A DNA stretch of 64,000 bases from Coccinella septempunctata (taxonomy: Eukaryota; Arthropoda; Insecta; Coleoptera; Coccinellidae), in assembly GCF_907165205.1 (NCBI RefSeq), contig NC_058189.1, forward strand, positions 58,988,270-59,052,269, in the 5' to 3' direction. The translations under genes were made by a program, and so were the position numbers. Below, one piece after another: positions 22,366 through 32,627 of the stretch (positions are counted from its first letter, which is position 1; each line of letters opens with the position of its first letter). The notes below the pieces were generated by a model, which worked only from the letters and a program-made list of their open reading frames with translations, did no database searches and had not been told where the DNA came from.

Positions 22366-23339
22366 AGGTCAAGTAAGTAATGTATATGAATAAATACACA
22401 AGACCCATAAGTTTTCTCGTCTTGTCGCAGATAGAATCGCATTACCAATATTTTCCACACCAAAAAAATTTCTTTAATATGAGGGTGAAACTCAAGTGTC
22501 TGACTCTGACATCCTTACACACCTGACAGTACCCATTATGCGTCAAAGGATCACCTCCTTCCAGAAACGACCAGGAATAACGAGACTGAAGGAAAATATG
22601 CTCTCCAGCATCCCATGAGAACTTTCATCTAATTAAGCATTGTCTGCCGAGCTGTCAACAAGGCGATTTATTTTGATCCCCAATTTCAGTCCACTCACAC
22701 CGTTGGGTTGTTTAGCGGGAGAGGCCGTAGTCACGACTACTGAAGCTATGATACTCCAAACTAATTAGCATCGGAAGACGAGCAAGAGGGATAAAGCAAC
22801 GGTTCAGTAAGGACTGTTTAATTCACGTGACATATGACTGACGTTGAATGCACTTCGTGTATTACAGGAAACTAGGGATTGGCAGACACGCACCTACATA
22901 ACAGTTAACCGATCGAAAAGTCGCCTTTCCTTTCAAAGTGATCATAAAGACTGCGTTCACTGTTATACTGCATTTAAGCGAAAATTGATCGTTTCGGCGG
23001 GTTGATGAAAATACAATGCGGGCATAATTATTATAGTCTTTACTGTAAAAGCGAAACACCGGATTAATACACTCAGATCTTCCCAAAAACGAATATAGGT
23101 GACAATAACTCGGAAACCATTGAACAGATTCAGTGCATACTTTCTGAATAAGCTTCCCAGGGGACCAGTTACATATCTGCTATATGTTATTGGGAGATCT
23201 AATAGGCAACTCTGATATGCATTGTTTTTCTGTAACCATTACTGAAACGATATTTGAGATGTTCCCATGATGTATTCAAATTATAACCAAATTGTTCCTG
23301 GTCCATGATATCCACGTTACATATTCGGAACTTTGTTCT
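22366..23339. other. no recognisable gene
   Basis: Mixed composition with no recognised motifs. The frame at 22862-23086 (-) lacks features. Confidence 0.35.
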
Positions 23340-23359
23340 ATATTTGTGATGTATCATTT

Positions 23360-23448
23360 TGAGCTTCATAAACTTTTTAGGGTTTTCACTCCCAATCTCT
23401 GAAACGAAATCAATTAAAAATGAAATCAACGATTTGCTCCTGCGTAAA
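23360..23448 (+). repeat. inverted copy of a Penelope-like segment
   Basis: About 85 bp that is the near-perfect reverse complement of 24196-24285 (AACTTTTTAGGGTTTTCACT; GCTCCTGCGTAAATTCTTG). It carries the KMKST-CSCVNSC coding segment on the plus strand. The pair encloses the GIY-YIG remnant. Confidence 0.75.
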
Positions 23449-23550
23449 TTCTTGCACTAATTTGTCAGGAGCAAATTAACTAGAAAAAATTGTTGCCTGA
23501 CAATGAACTCAAAATAAATAACGTTGAAATTATAATTCTAAGTTGTAACG

Positions 23551-23581
23551 TTTCGGAGTCTATATCAGACTCCTTCATCAG
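23551..23581 (-). ncRNA. hammerhead-like motif in Penelope-like element
   Basis: On the minus strand CTGATGA is followed by one A, a 6-bp stem (GGAGTC / GACTCC with a 7-nt loop) and GAAA. These are the conserved halves of the hammerhead ribozyme core, which is known from Penelope-like elements. A further AACGTT pair downstream (23518-23523 with 23547-23552) could form stem III. The extra A before stem II and the lack of a clear stem I and cleavage triplet argue for a decayed or only hairpin-forming version. Confidence 0.35.
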
Positions 23582-23676
23582 ACGAAAAATCTATTTTTGA
23601 AAATCTTCTGAATTGTGGCTTTTGTTTGACATTAATTGTCAACACACAGAAACAGAGACTGCATAGAAACGTTGAT

Positions 23677-24229
23677 TCATTTAATTTTGAAATTACCGGA
23701 TGACAGTTCCTTCTTTAGTAAATTGATCCAAATATGATCTATTCCTACCGAACAATTTGCCAAATTATTATCTTGATCTAATAGAATACACGTAGACTCT
23801 TTAATTTTTCGTTTAAAATGGTCTGGTTCCGTCATTAAAATTTTAGTGTTGTCCCAATCCATCATGTGTTCATGTATTAGAACAAATGTGATCTGCGATT
23901 TGTGATCGATTAATTTCTCTATTTTTAATATTATTTTTATGTTCGCGTTTTCTTATTTCTAGAGGTCTGGACGTTTCACCTGTATAAGTTTTACCACAAA
24001 TACAGGGTATGTTGTAAATACAATTTTTTGATTTTTGTTTTTCGTTCAAAGGTTTAGTTTTTGTTAATATAGATCTTAAATCATTTTGCGTTTTAAAAAC
24101 AGTTCGTATGTTGAACTTCGAACCGATTCTTCTTATTTTTTCTGAAAGGCCATTAACATAAGGAATTACATTCAACAAATTTGGTTGTTCTTGACAAGAA
24201 TTTACGCAGGAGCAAACCGTTGATTTCAT
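23677..24229 (-). pseudogene. Penelope-like element, GIY-YIG endonuclease end
   Basis: Minus-strand reading: PYVNGLSEKIRRIGSKFNIR, the connector typical of Penelope-like proteins, then SKNCIYNIPCICGKTYTGET with the catalytic ETSRPLEIRKREHK stretch. This is a Cys-containing GIY-YIG nuclease of the Penelope type, the domain that cleaves target DNA. A frameshift at about 23868 separates SQIADHICSNT from the C-terminal MMDWDNTKILMTEPDHFKRK, which continues the family pattern to 23677. The reverse transcriptase domain is not present upstream. Confidence 0.78.
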
Positions 24230-24285
24230 TTTTAATTGATTTTGTTTCAGAGATTGGGAGTGAAAACCCTAAAAAGTTTATGAAG
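24196..24285 (-). repeat. inverted partner of 23360-23448
   Basis: Second arm of the 85-bp inverted repeat enclosing the GIY-YIG remnant. Inverted or partially tandem arrangements are common for Penelope-like elements. Confidence 0.75.
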
Positions 24286-24419
24286 AGATGCAGAATCCTC
24301 CCAGAATAAATTTCAATCGATATCATTTTGAGCTCATGGAAAGAGTATGACTCTTTATTAGCTTTTTTAAATAAAGTTGGGGCGCTTGAAGACGTAAACA
24401 AATATGGAGGATTGTGTGA

Positions 24420-25139
24420 AATTCTATTATTCTAATCACTGGATATGTCTTCATTGTCATTTAGTTTTTTCTGTTGAAAAGTGGATTAGAGAAATGAAAT
24501 ATTGAAGATATTGTAGGTACATTATGAAATTCTCTGTTCGTAATGTGGATATCGAACTGTTGAACAATAAATCAGTTTTCATGTTTTCTTAGTAGTCTTA
24601 TTGAACTTGATAGGGTATGATTTTATTTTCATCCACAATATTAATGAAAGTGCAAACACAGAGACAATGTCTCTGGCAAAGACCTGTTTCCTGTTTTGAA
24701 TTTCCATACAGATCTGTTATAAACAGAGCAGTTGGCATGCTGTGATATATACTTTCTAGTGCTATAACTTTGTCCACAAATATTTTTTGAACATAAGTCC
24801 ATTCATTGAGATGTCTCAATGAAGGGAATTAGGGTGATAACCCTAACTTCGAGACCAATCGTTTATATTAATTTTTATAATTTGTGTTTTTTGAAGCGTT
24901 TTCAAAGACAATTCATTTTCATATCACATAAAGGTATCAGAGTTAGCGCTCCTCTGAAACAAATATTTGCATGTTCCGTAGTCGAATTATTGATATTCTT
25001 TTCGGAAAGGATATGTTTGTGGCGGACATGGCTGTTATATAGCTGCTCTATATTTAGGCTCCATATGTTATATTCATGTGACAAAACAAGGAACACAGGA
25101 TACATGTCTGCTCTATAGCTGCTTTCTGGATGAAGACTT
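24420..25139. other. no recognisable gene
   Basis: Open frames on both strands (24819-25118 +, 24902-25225 -) lack known motifs. The end runs into the RT remnant. Confidence 0.35.
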
Positions 25140-25530
25140 TCCTCACAAACAGGTTTATTCTTGTTGTCAGTCTGGTAGGATTCGATGTGAATACTATGGA
25201 GTACCCCAAGGCTCAGTTCTGTCACCCACCCTCTTCTTGATGCATACAGATGATCTTCTCAGTTCAACCGAGAACCACTTTGCGAATGACAGCACGTTGA
25301 TGTCTTCCTTCATCATGACTCACCTCTGAGCGCCATAAAACCTCACCTCGAAAAAGATGCCAGGATGCCAGTAATATGTCCCCTTGAACGAGAATCTCAA
25401 GAAGATGAACCAATGGAGTCAAAGGAATCTGGTTCCATTTAATATTCTTTCAACCATTAGACTCAAATCTGAAAAGTTCCATTATTTGCCTGAAGAAACT
25501 CAAAGTGACTTCACCTCTCATCAGGTGTCA
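25140..25530 (+). pseudogene. jockey-like LINE reverse transcriptase remnant
   Basis: The frame reads CEYYGVPQGSVLSPTLFLMH then TDDLLSSTENHFANDSTL. PQGSVLSP is the conserved RT motif, and HFANDSTL stands where FADDSTL is expected, so the first Asp of the catalytic pair is Asn. After a stop near 25329 a shifted frame reads LKKMNQWSQRNLVPFN, the downstream RT/thumb segment typical of jockey-like LINEs. Both ends are missing. Confidence 0.68.
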
Positions 25531-25897
25531 TGAACAGTGTTGATTGCATCGAGCAACAATGAGAGAGTTCTCAAAGAGAGTGGAATAGTCCCATTACAAG
25601 GTTTCTCGACACTTAGATGCCACTGAACCCAAACTCTTTCTTCTTGATTCAAAGAGAGTCGCATAACTCAACCGACCAGGATGGACTTACGTCTGACCTA
25701 TCAATATATTTCATGTCCATATCATAAGAATTCCCTGAAAGCAATTAAGTTCGCCAGCGATGTGTGCGATCCCCATTCAGAAAAGGAAATGATGAATACT
25801 TCATTTATGAATAGAAATTCATGTCATACAGGACTCTTAAGAAATATGCTCTAGAAATATGCATCTCATAGGACATGACGAGCAGTTGTTATTCTAT
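25531..25897. other. no recognisable gene
   Basis: Possibly further decayed LINE sequence; no motif could be confirmed. Confidence 0.3.
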
Positions 25898-26110
25898 TCA
25901 ATACTTGCGGTAGCGGAATTTCCATCCTGTGGGTTGACAGGCCGTCCGAGCCGACAAGGTGGGCAGTTTTATCCTATGGAAATGATAGTTCTTCGTGGAG
26001 AATGTATTAGAGGAGCTTTTCTGGGTGCTCAAGTTCCTGCTGTCACTCATAGAGCGATTCAATTCAGCTTCTGCGGCTTTAATTTTCAAACGACTACAAA
26101 TAGCCGCATT
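25898..26110 (-). pseudogene. possible LTR-retrotransposon gag scrap
   Basis: Minus-strand frame with KIKAAEAELNRSMSDSRN, a Ser/Asn linker, then HFHRIKLPTLSA and GWKFRYRKY. The KLPTL followed by W and F resembles the start of BEL/Pao-type gag proteins (KLP-hydrophobic, then W-F). About 60 codons, no pol nearby. A weak call. Confidence 0.25.
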
Positions 26111-26517
26111 GTTGGAGATGCAGACAATGTATGACCATCAGCTTGAGTATAATGACACAAGGAATTAAATCCGAACTGAATAAAATAATTCAGGATTACG
26201 AATCTGTCATTACAAAAGAGAGGTAGAGCATTTGAGTCTTTGTGTATTTTGAAGAGAAGAACATCTTTCAGATTCCAAGCTTCAGTTTGGGTGAGAAACT
26301 CAGTTTGGAATGGAGCCAGAAAAACGTATCACGTTCTTTCGATCTATCGAAAACACTATTTTCAGAGACACGATATTTTTCTGAAACTCCAACATCTTCT
26401 TATTTACTTTGGGACGTTTTAGTTTTAGAGTAACACATAAAAACATGTAGGAAGATACCTACTCAGTTACTCTATGAGTTCCCTGAATAAATAGGTATTT
26501 AGTATTTTAGTATTGTA

Positions 26518-28215
26518 GTTGGGGAGCCCAAGAGAGAAATTCGAGCATGTCAGATTAATATAAGGGGAGATACCTTGGACCTGTAAATCTACCTCTACCA
26601 AAAATGAGAACTCTATATAAGGGAAATTGTCTAGGACAGCCTGTCAGAATAGTAAAGAAACGATTATTGTACAGGGTGTCCCAAAACTAGTGAATCGAAC
26701 GTCACACCACGATAGAGTAGATCGAATATTATCGAATGACACCAACATTAGTCCAACAAAAATGTACCGTTTCCAAAATAATCAGAATTTTATTAAAATA
26801 TCTAAAGTTGCCGATTTTGGAAATATTTTTCTTAATCACAGGGCCAGTTTGTGAAAAAGGATATTGATTTTAAATTATATTGAACTAGCATTATTGTTTG
26901 TATCTCCCCTAATTGAAGTTATTTCAAGTAGTTAATCGATAACCTAAGTAAATGTAAATTAAAACAATTGTTTTTCTACATGATTTTTATTATTCAGAAT
27001 AAACCCCCTCTATAGGCGTGATAATATGGGAGAAAAACGCTATCCTTAATCACAAATTGGCCTTGTGATTGAAAAAATAGTTCGAAAATCGGCAACTTCA
27101 GGTTAGGTTTCTTCAGAAACGGTACATTTTCGCTCAACTAATGTTGGTGTATGTATTTGATCTACTCTATCGTGGTGTGACGTTTGATTCACTAGTCTTA
27201 GGACACCCTGTATATGCGTGTCAGATTAAGATATATGTGGTTAATTACATATTGAAAAGTATGTATTCTGTTGATCTGATAATTTTAGCGTGACGAAAAT
27301 GTGTGGCAGGGCGCCAAACTTGTAAAAAAACGCCACGTGTGCATTCTCGAGCGCGGTGGCTTTTTCCCTTATTTTCAAGCTAATAATTCAAGATCAACGA
27401 AAAAACTATATTCTGAGAGTTCCAGCAAGCCGAAACAATGAAAAATGCCCATAAATGTCACAAAACTCAGTTATTATCTGCTCTCCTGGGCTTCAAATTG
27501 TTTTCGCATTCATTATAAAAGTAATACCTAGAGCATAACATTTTTTACAAACTTGGTCCGAAGCAATTTTTTCTAAATTGGAACGTTTTTGAGATGAATG
27601 TACATTCATCATTCAGTGGTTTCTACATGACCTTGGCCTTTCGCATGTGCGGCTAAGCTCCTTGCACTTATCGTCCTCTAACTCGAAAACGGTTAGAAGC
27701 ATGTAAAATTGCTTCAGGCAAAAGTTTTATAGAATTTCATTATCTACAACTTTCATGATTAATATAGAAACGATTAGAGGTACAGGAAGGGAGATATTTG
27801 AAAAAAATTATCATCTTCAAACTGGCAGATTAAGAAAACACCCCATGATTCGTGTCAGATTAATGGGTCAACACGTCTGTAACACCAAGATTAAGCATCT
27901 GTAAGAAAATCTGACACGCTCGAAAAAATTTACATTTTAAACTCTGGCGTACGGACAGTCCCACCACGCAAACTGTCAGATTAACATGAATTTATTATCA
28001 GAAACACGTAGGGCATATACAGTTTGTTAATTTACTTGCTCGAGTATGTACACCTGAAGATTTTTTTTTCAACTTTGAGAACCTGCAGACGCTGTCCCCA
28101 TCACTGAAAGTGCATACATCATACAGCCTTTTTTTCCTTCTACCATCTTATCTTCGAAATCCACTAGGCCTCCACGACGCTAGAGTAAATCCCGATTTAA
28201 CATCTTCGGATCCAC
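26518..28215. repeat. W left arm
   Basis: Reverse-complement partner of 29925-31594. Matching landmarks: GGGAGATACCTTGGAC (about 26567 and 31166), GTGGTTAATTACATATTGAA (about 27238 and 31045-31064), GGGCTTCAAATTGTTTTCGC (about 27489 and 30790), and CCACGCAAACTGTCAGATT (27964 and about 30150). Interrupted by P1. Confidence 0.75.
26672..27210. mobile_element. TA-flanked MITE family P, copy 1
   Basis: Ends CAGGGTGTCCCAAAACTAGT and, complemented at the right, CAGGGTGTCCTAAGACTAGT. TA at 26670-26671 and 27211-27212. Inverted repeats extend inward for well over 100 bp (CACACCACGATAGAGTAGAT and complement). The empty site is preserved in the other arm of W near 31094-31110. No coding capacity. Confidence 0.85.
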
Positions 28216-28385
28216 AACTATTGGCTCTGAAAGCTTACTTAATCGAAAATAAACTGCATAAAAGAAACTAGATACCCTTTTATAGAACTCAAAAAAAACT
28301 TTAAAATCTTTCTCAGTTTGATTCAAACAAATGCTTTTTGCCAAATCAGCTGATTCTAACGTTTTATTCCGTATTGACTGTTTCT

Positions 28386-28656
28386 AACTTAGAACATAGA
28401 TACATGGAATGGACATTCAGTGCTACAAATGAATGTTTTGCAGTACACACATTCGATGTTTCTCTGTCTAGAGCGACACTAAGGCAGTGGCGTTATATCG
28501 AAAACTTTATATACTTCCTATCTATTCGTACTGAAAATTGATGTGACACTGATCTCCGAAACAAATGTCTCAATTGTGATTGGCGACAATAAGCAACTAT
28601 CTCACTCCAGTCTTTGGAATGTTTATTTTCCATTCCATGTATCTATGTTCTAAGTT
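28386..28656. repeat. 27-bp perfect inverted pair in W core
   Basis: AACTTAGAACATAGATACAT... at 28386-28412 is the exact complement of 28630-28656, with about 217 bp between. It could be a small MITE, but no target duplication is seen. It resembles the terminus of the hAT-type MITE at 43132. Confidence 0.6.
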
Positions 28657-29127
28657 TTCAAAATCTAAATAAGTTAAATAACTATGTCAATACAGTTATT
28701 CAGAATTTCAACGGTGGCACGTCGAAAACAAGCGAACCTGAAATTAACAAAAAGCATAATACGAACGTTCGATTGTTACATCTGTTAATTTCCTTCGTCA
28801 AATTATACACCGCTCTGGTCATCCTTCTCCTAATGACTGAATCATCAACCAGGACGAACATAAAAAGACCCATTTTAAAGTGTTGTCAGACATATAATTC
28901 GACATCCTCGACTATCCCAGATCGGTTGGGTGTTTCTAATGTGTTACTTCCGGACTTTGTTCCGTGGAAAACGATTCCTTCTTCGAATAATACCAAGTAG
29001 AGTTAATCGAATTCTGATTTATTCGTTTGTCTCGAGTGGTAAATAACCCGACGATTCAGTGGACTGGCCGAGGCTTTGATTTTTTCAAGCGTTTATTGCA
29101 GAGGTCTCGTGTTATGTCATATAAAGC
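28657..29127. other. W core, unassigned
   Basis: Includes a 128-codon plus-strand frame (28614-29000) with no recognised domain; it overlaps the inverted pair. Could be cargo or chance. Confidence 0.25.
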
Positions 29128-29700
29128 CCGTTTGCACCGGCATTACACTAGCAGGGCACCTCAAAGAATTTTTAAGATTTTTATACCCTCGTTTTGCTCT
29201 CATTTTGCTCCGTTTTACTCAGCACTCAGTTTATTTTGCTCACCTATATATACAATGAGCTATAGACAATTCAAAGTGCCTTGCTGGTGTAATATTACAC
29301 CAGCAGGGCACCTCAACGGATCTTTCCAATATTGGTATAATTCGAAAGCCCTCGTTTTGCTCCGTTTTGCTCACCAGTCCGTTCGTTTTGCTCATTTACA
29401 CTTTACGAGTTTTTAGAAAAGAAAAACCCTAGCTTGTGGGATATCTGCGTTTTGATCTTTTCAAATCTGCAATTAGTTTTTCTCTACCTGCTGGTGTAGC
29501 AGGGCACCTCAACGGATCTTTCCGATATTGGTTTCGATCGAAAGCCCTCGTTTTGCTCATCAGTCCGTTCGTTTTGCTCATTTATACTTTACGAGTTTTT
29601 GGAGGAGAAAATTTTTTCTCACCCTTACGAGTGGGATATCTGCGTTTTGCTCTCGTTTTGCTCTTTTCAAATCTGCAACTAGTTTTTCTCTACCACTTAC
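29128..29700 (+). repeat. tandem repeat, unit about 206 bp
   Basis: Two well-matched units (about 29282-29487 and 29488-29697) and a partial diverged unit before them. Each unit starts with (CC)AGCAGGGCACCTCAACGGAT and contains several CGTTTTGCT words and TTACGAGTTTTT. A perfect 24-bp palindrome (TGCTGGTGTAAT and its complement) spans 29282-29305. Confidence 0.75.
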
Positions 29701-29924
29701 CGTTACTGAGATATAGATAATCAAAATTGCCCCCCTTATGTAATAAGACAACATAGTATCCAATGGCTGTTGAGCACTCTCCTTGATATGCAACAACAAA
29801 ACAAAAACGAAAAAAACAACTTATCTTTGAAGTGCTGTCATTCCAACCAACAGAGCTCTTTGATTTGCCCAAATTCTTAAGAACATAATCAAAACAAATC
29901 CTCTTTCTGAGAGGTTAGAAGGAG

Positions 29925-31594
29925 GATGCTAAATTGGGATTTAGTCGAGCGTCTTGGAGACCTAGTGGATTTTGAAGATTAGATAGTAGAAAGAAAAAAG
30001 GTTTTATGATTTATGCACTTTCAGCGCTGGAAAAAGTGTCTGCAGGTTTTCGAAGATGCAAAAAAAATCGTCAGGTGTAGATACTCGAGCATGTCAGCTT
30101 GAGGTACTGAATATGCCTTACGTTCTCTGATAATAAATTCATGTCAATCTGACAGTTTGCGTGGTGGGGCTAGCCGTACGGAAGAGTTGAAAATGGCGAA
30201 AAAAAAATTTTTTCGAGAGTTTTAGATTATTAGAGGATATGTTAATTCGACCCAAAGAAAGCTACCTTTCAAGAGACTGACAATTCTGATTCTACTCAAG
30301 GTCATAGCGGTCCTTTGAAAATGGTAAAAAAAAATCGTTGTACCACTCAAGCGCGTCAGATTTTCATACAGATAGTTCATCTCGATGTTGCAGACGTGTT
30401 CCAGACGTGTTGACCCATTAATCTAACACTAATCAGTGGGGGTTTTCCTAATCTGAGAGTTTGAAGATGATAACAATGCATTTTTTTTTCAAATATCTCC
30501 CTTCCTGTACCTCTAATCGTTTTTGTATTCATTATGAAAGTTGTAGATAATAAAATTCTATACAACTTTTGTCTGAAGCAATTTTCCATACTCTTAACCG
30601 TTTTTGAGCTAAAGAGTGACAAGCGCGACGTTCTTAGCCATTCATACATGCGGAATGGCAAGGTCAATGTAGAATCCCACTCTAATGGACATTCATCGCC
30701 ATACATCTCAAAAAAGTTTGGACTTAAAGAAAATTGCTTTGGACGAAATTTGTAGAAGATGTTATGCTCTACAACTTTTATAATGAATGCGAAAACAATT
30801 TGAAGCCCAGAGGAGGAGATAATTAAAAAAACTGTTTTGTGTGACCTTTATGGCCAAATTTTACTGTTTCGGTTTGCTGAAATCTTCAAATTATATTTTT
30901 TCCGTTATGTTTGAATCATTAACTTCGAAATAAGCAAAAAAGCCACTGAGCTCGAGAAGGTACACTTGACTTTTTTTTGCAAGTTTGGCGCTCTCCCCCA
31001 CATTTTCATCACGCTTGAATTGTCAGATTATAAGGGAAGGTACACTTTTCAATATGTAATTAACCACTTATATCTTAATCTGAAACGCTCGAGTATATAC
31101 AATGATCGTTTTTTTTTACTATGTCCAGACGATTCCCCCAATATACAGATATGGTTTTTGGTCCAAGTCCAAGGTATCTCCTCTTATACAGAGTTAGAAC
31201 TATTTAGAGGGGGACTACAGGGATATCGAAAACCGTTAGGAATACAGGGTAGCTTAAATCACGAAAAAGTTGCGTTGTTCAAGGATGAGTGGGTAGATGT
31301 AAACAGTTTTCAAATATCTCTGATGGTTCCTGAGATATCTCGAAAAAACTGAAAATCTAGATTATCATTTTTTCTTCATAACTCATTTGTTTTTGGAGAT
31401 ACCTACACGAAATTCGGTGTGTAGTCATAATCCTAAATAGCGATTATACTGGTGTACTACTTTTTTGTAATTTAACCCAGCCTTTATTTTTAACGGTTTT
31501 CGATATTCCTATAGTCAGCCTCTTAATAGTTCTAACCCTGTATTAATTTGACACGCTCGAGCAAGTCTCGAATTGCCCTTTTGGGCTCCCCAAC
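29925..31594. repeat. W right arm
   Basis: Partner of the left arm in inverted orientation. Interrupted by AC at 31189-31540. Confidence 0.75.
31189..31540. mobile_element. small TA-flanked MITE, family AC
   Basis: Left CAGAGTTAGAACTATTTAGA and complemented right CAGGGTTAGAACTATTAAGA, with inverted repeats of about 55 bp (ATATCGAAAACCGTTA and complement). TA at 31187-31188 and 31541-31542. The other arm of W lacks it, so the empty site is visible there. Confidence 0.72.
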
Positions 31595-31596
31595 TA

Positions 31597-32515
31597 CAAG
31601 TCGTTGAAGTATTCATCACTGCCAGTCGGATTATCTGGGTCCATGCAATTTTTTTCCATATTCAAGATTGCTGGAATTCAGACGCTATAAAATTATTAAA
31701 ATTTGGGAGAGTTTTCATCGGACAAAATTCGCTTTTCAACGAACAGACGACGTGGAAATGCGACTTGATTACGTCATATCGTATAATCAGTGTGAAGGGT
31801 CGAGCATCAGTAGACAAAAGTAATAATGGGGTTTTCCCTAATTGATAATTCATTCATATGCATAAAAATTCATGATAGTGCAGACGAAAACATCGGAATT
31901 GCATGATGAGAGCGGCGACAAAAGTAAAGTGTGCACAGTCACGCCACCTAGGCGTGTTGGGGCGCGGTATGACGTTGATACGAAAACGGCCTACTGGGAG
32001 TGCATTTTTATATTGCCGGCATCACGTTATGGCCAGCGGTGACGTTTGTCATTACGCTCATTGCCATTCCCGAAGGAGAGAGACTGCTTCCATAAAATGT
32101 GACGGATTAATGCATTCAATTTAGGATAATTGGTTAATTCCATACTTGACGAAACGAACTAAGCTGCTCGATGATTTAAATTGTACACGGAACTCCTAAG
32201 ACTGTGGATAGCATAATTCCTTGGTTGTAGATGCTGAAAGAGTACAGTACATACATTAGATTTGATGGATATCATGAAAGCTTCCATCCAATATCTACAA
32301 CGCATTAGTGGAGGAATGGGGAGAAATGAATAATTTTCAGTCAATGTCCATTGTCCCGCCAGCAGGCCTTTACCATAGTTACCATTTCACTGCGACCTTG
32401 AGGTCTATTGTGAGCCTATCACAACAGCAGTTCTTGAAAGCGTCTTCTACAGCTCGCCCTCCAGGTCCATAGTTCCAAAGAACACCAGTTTCTGGAGCAG
32501 GCTTGCAATGGCCAA
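31597..32515. other. no recognisable gene; GC-richer patch 31890-32110
   Basis: The patch is single-copy and holds words such as GGATTAATGCATTC and GCCGGCATCACG. It could be regulatory. A minus-strand frame at 32379-32585 (CKPAPETGVLWNYGPGGRAV) looks coding-like in its GC-rich part but was not recognised and runs into repeat V. Confidence 0.25.
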
Positions 32516-32625
32516 AATCAATACACAATGATATAAAACATAACAAATAACAAAAATGGAACAAAGTTTGAAACAAACAAAACAAAAACTCGATAATCTT
32601 TTTCTACCGAGCAGAATAAGCTCCT
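32516..32625. repeat. repeat V, copy 2
   Basis: Same about 110-bp sequence as 8022-8131, ending GAGCAGAATAAGCTCCT. It directly abuts S copy 2. Confidence 0.6.
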
Positions 32626-32627
32626 TA

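Larger units (their letters stand above)
26518..31594. mobile_element. giant foldback element W (about 5.1 kb)
   Basis: Ends GTTGGGGAGCCCAA (left) and TTGGGCTCCCCAAC (right) are exact complements with TA on each side (26516-26517 and 31595-31596). Behind them run two long inverted arms of at least 1 kb that agree at most positions by eye. P1 is inserted in the left arm and AC in the right arm. The core (about 28216-29924) holds a 27-bp inverted pair and a tandem repeat. The word GTGTCAGATTAA and variants, often next to CTCGAGC, occur at least eleven times. No transposase was found. Confidence 0.72.

Noticed and set aside
25859..26134. Plus-strand frame of 91 codons
   Set aside because: The minus strand gives a more protein-like, gag-like peptide; the plus frame has no motif.
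28614..29000. 128-codon frame in the W core
   Set aside because: No recognised domain, overlaps the 27-bp inverted repeat and lies in a repeat element; not strong enough to call a gene.
29027..29720. Overlapping plus-strand frames rich in FCSRFA / VLLRFAHQSVRFAHL
   Set aside because: They come from the 206-bp tandem repeat with its CGTTTTGCT words, not from a conserved protein.
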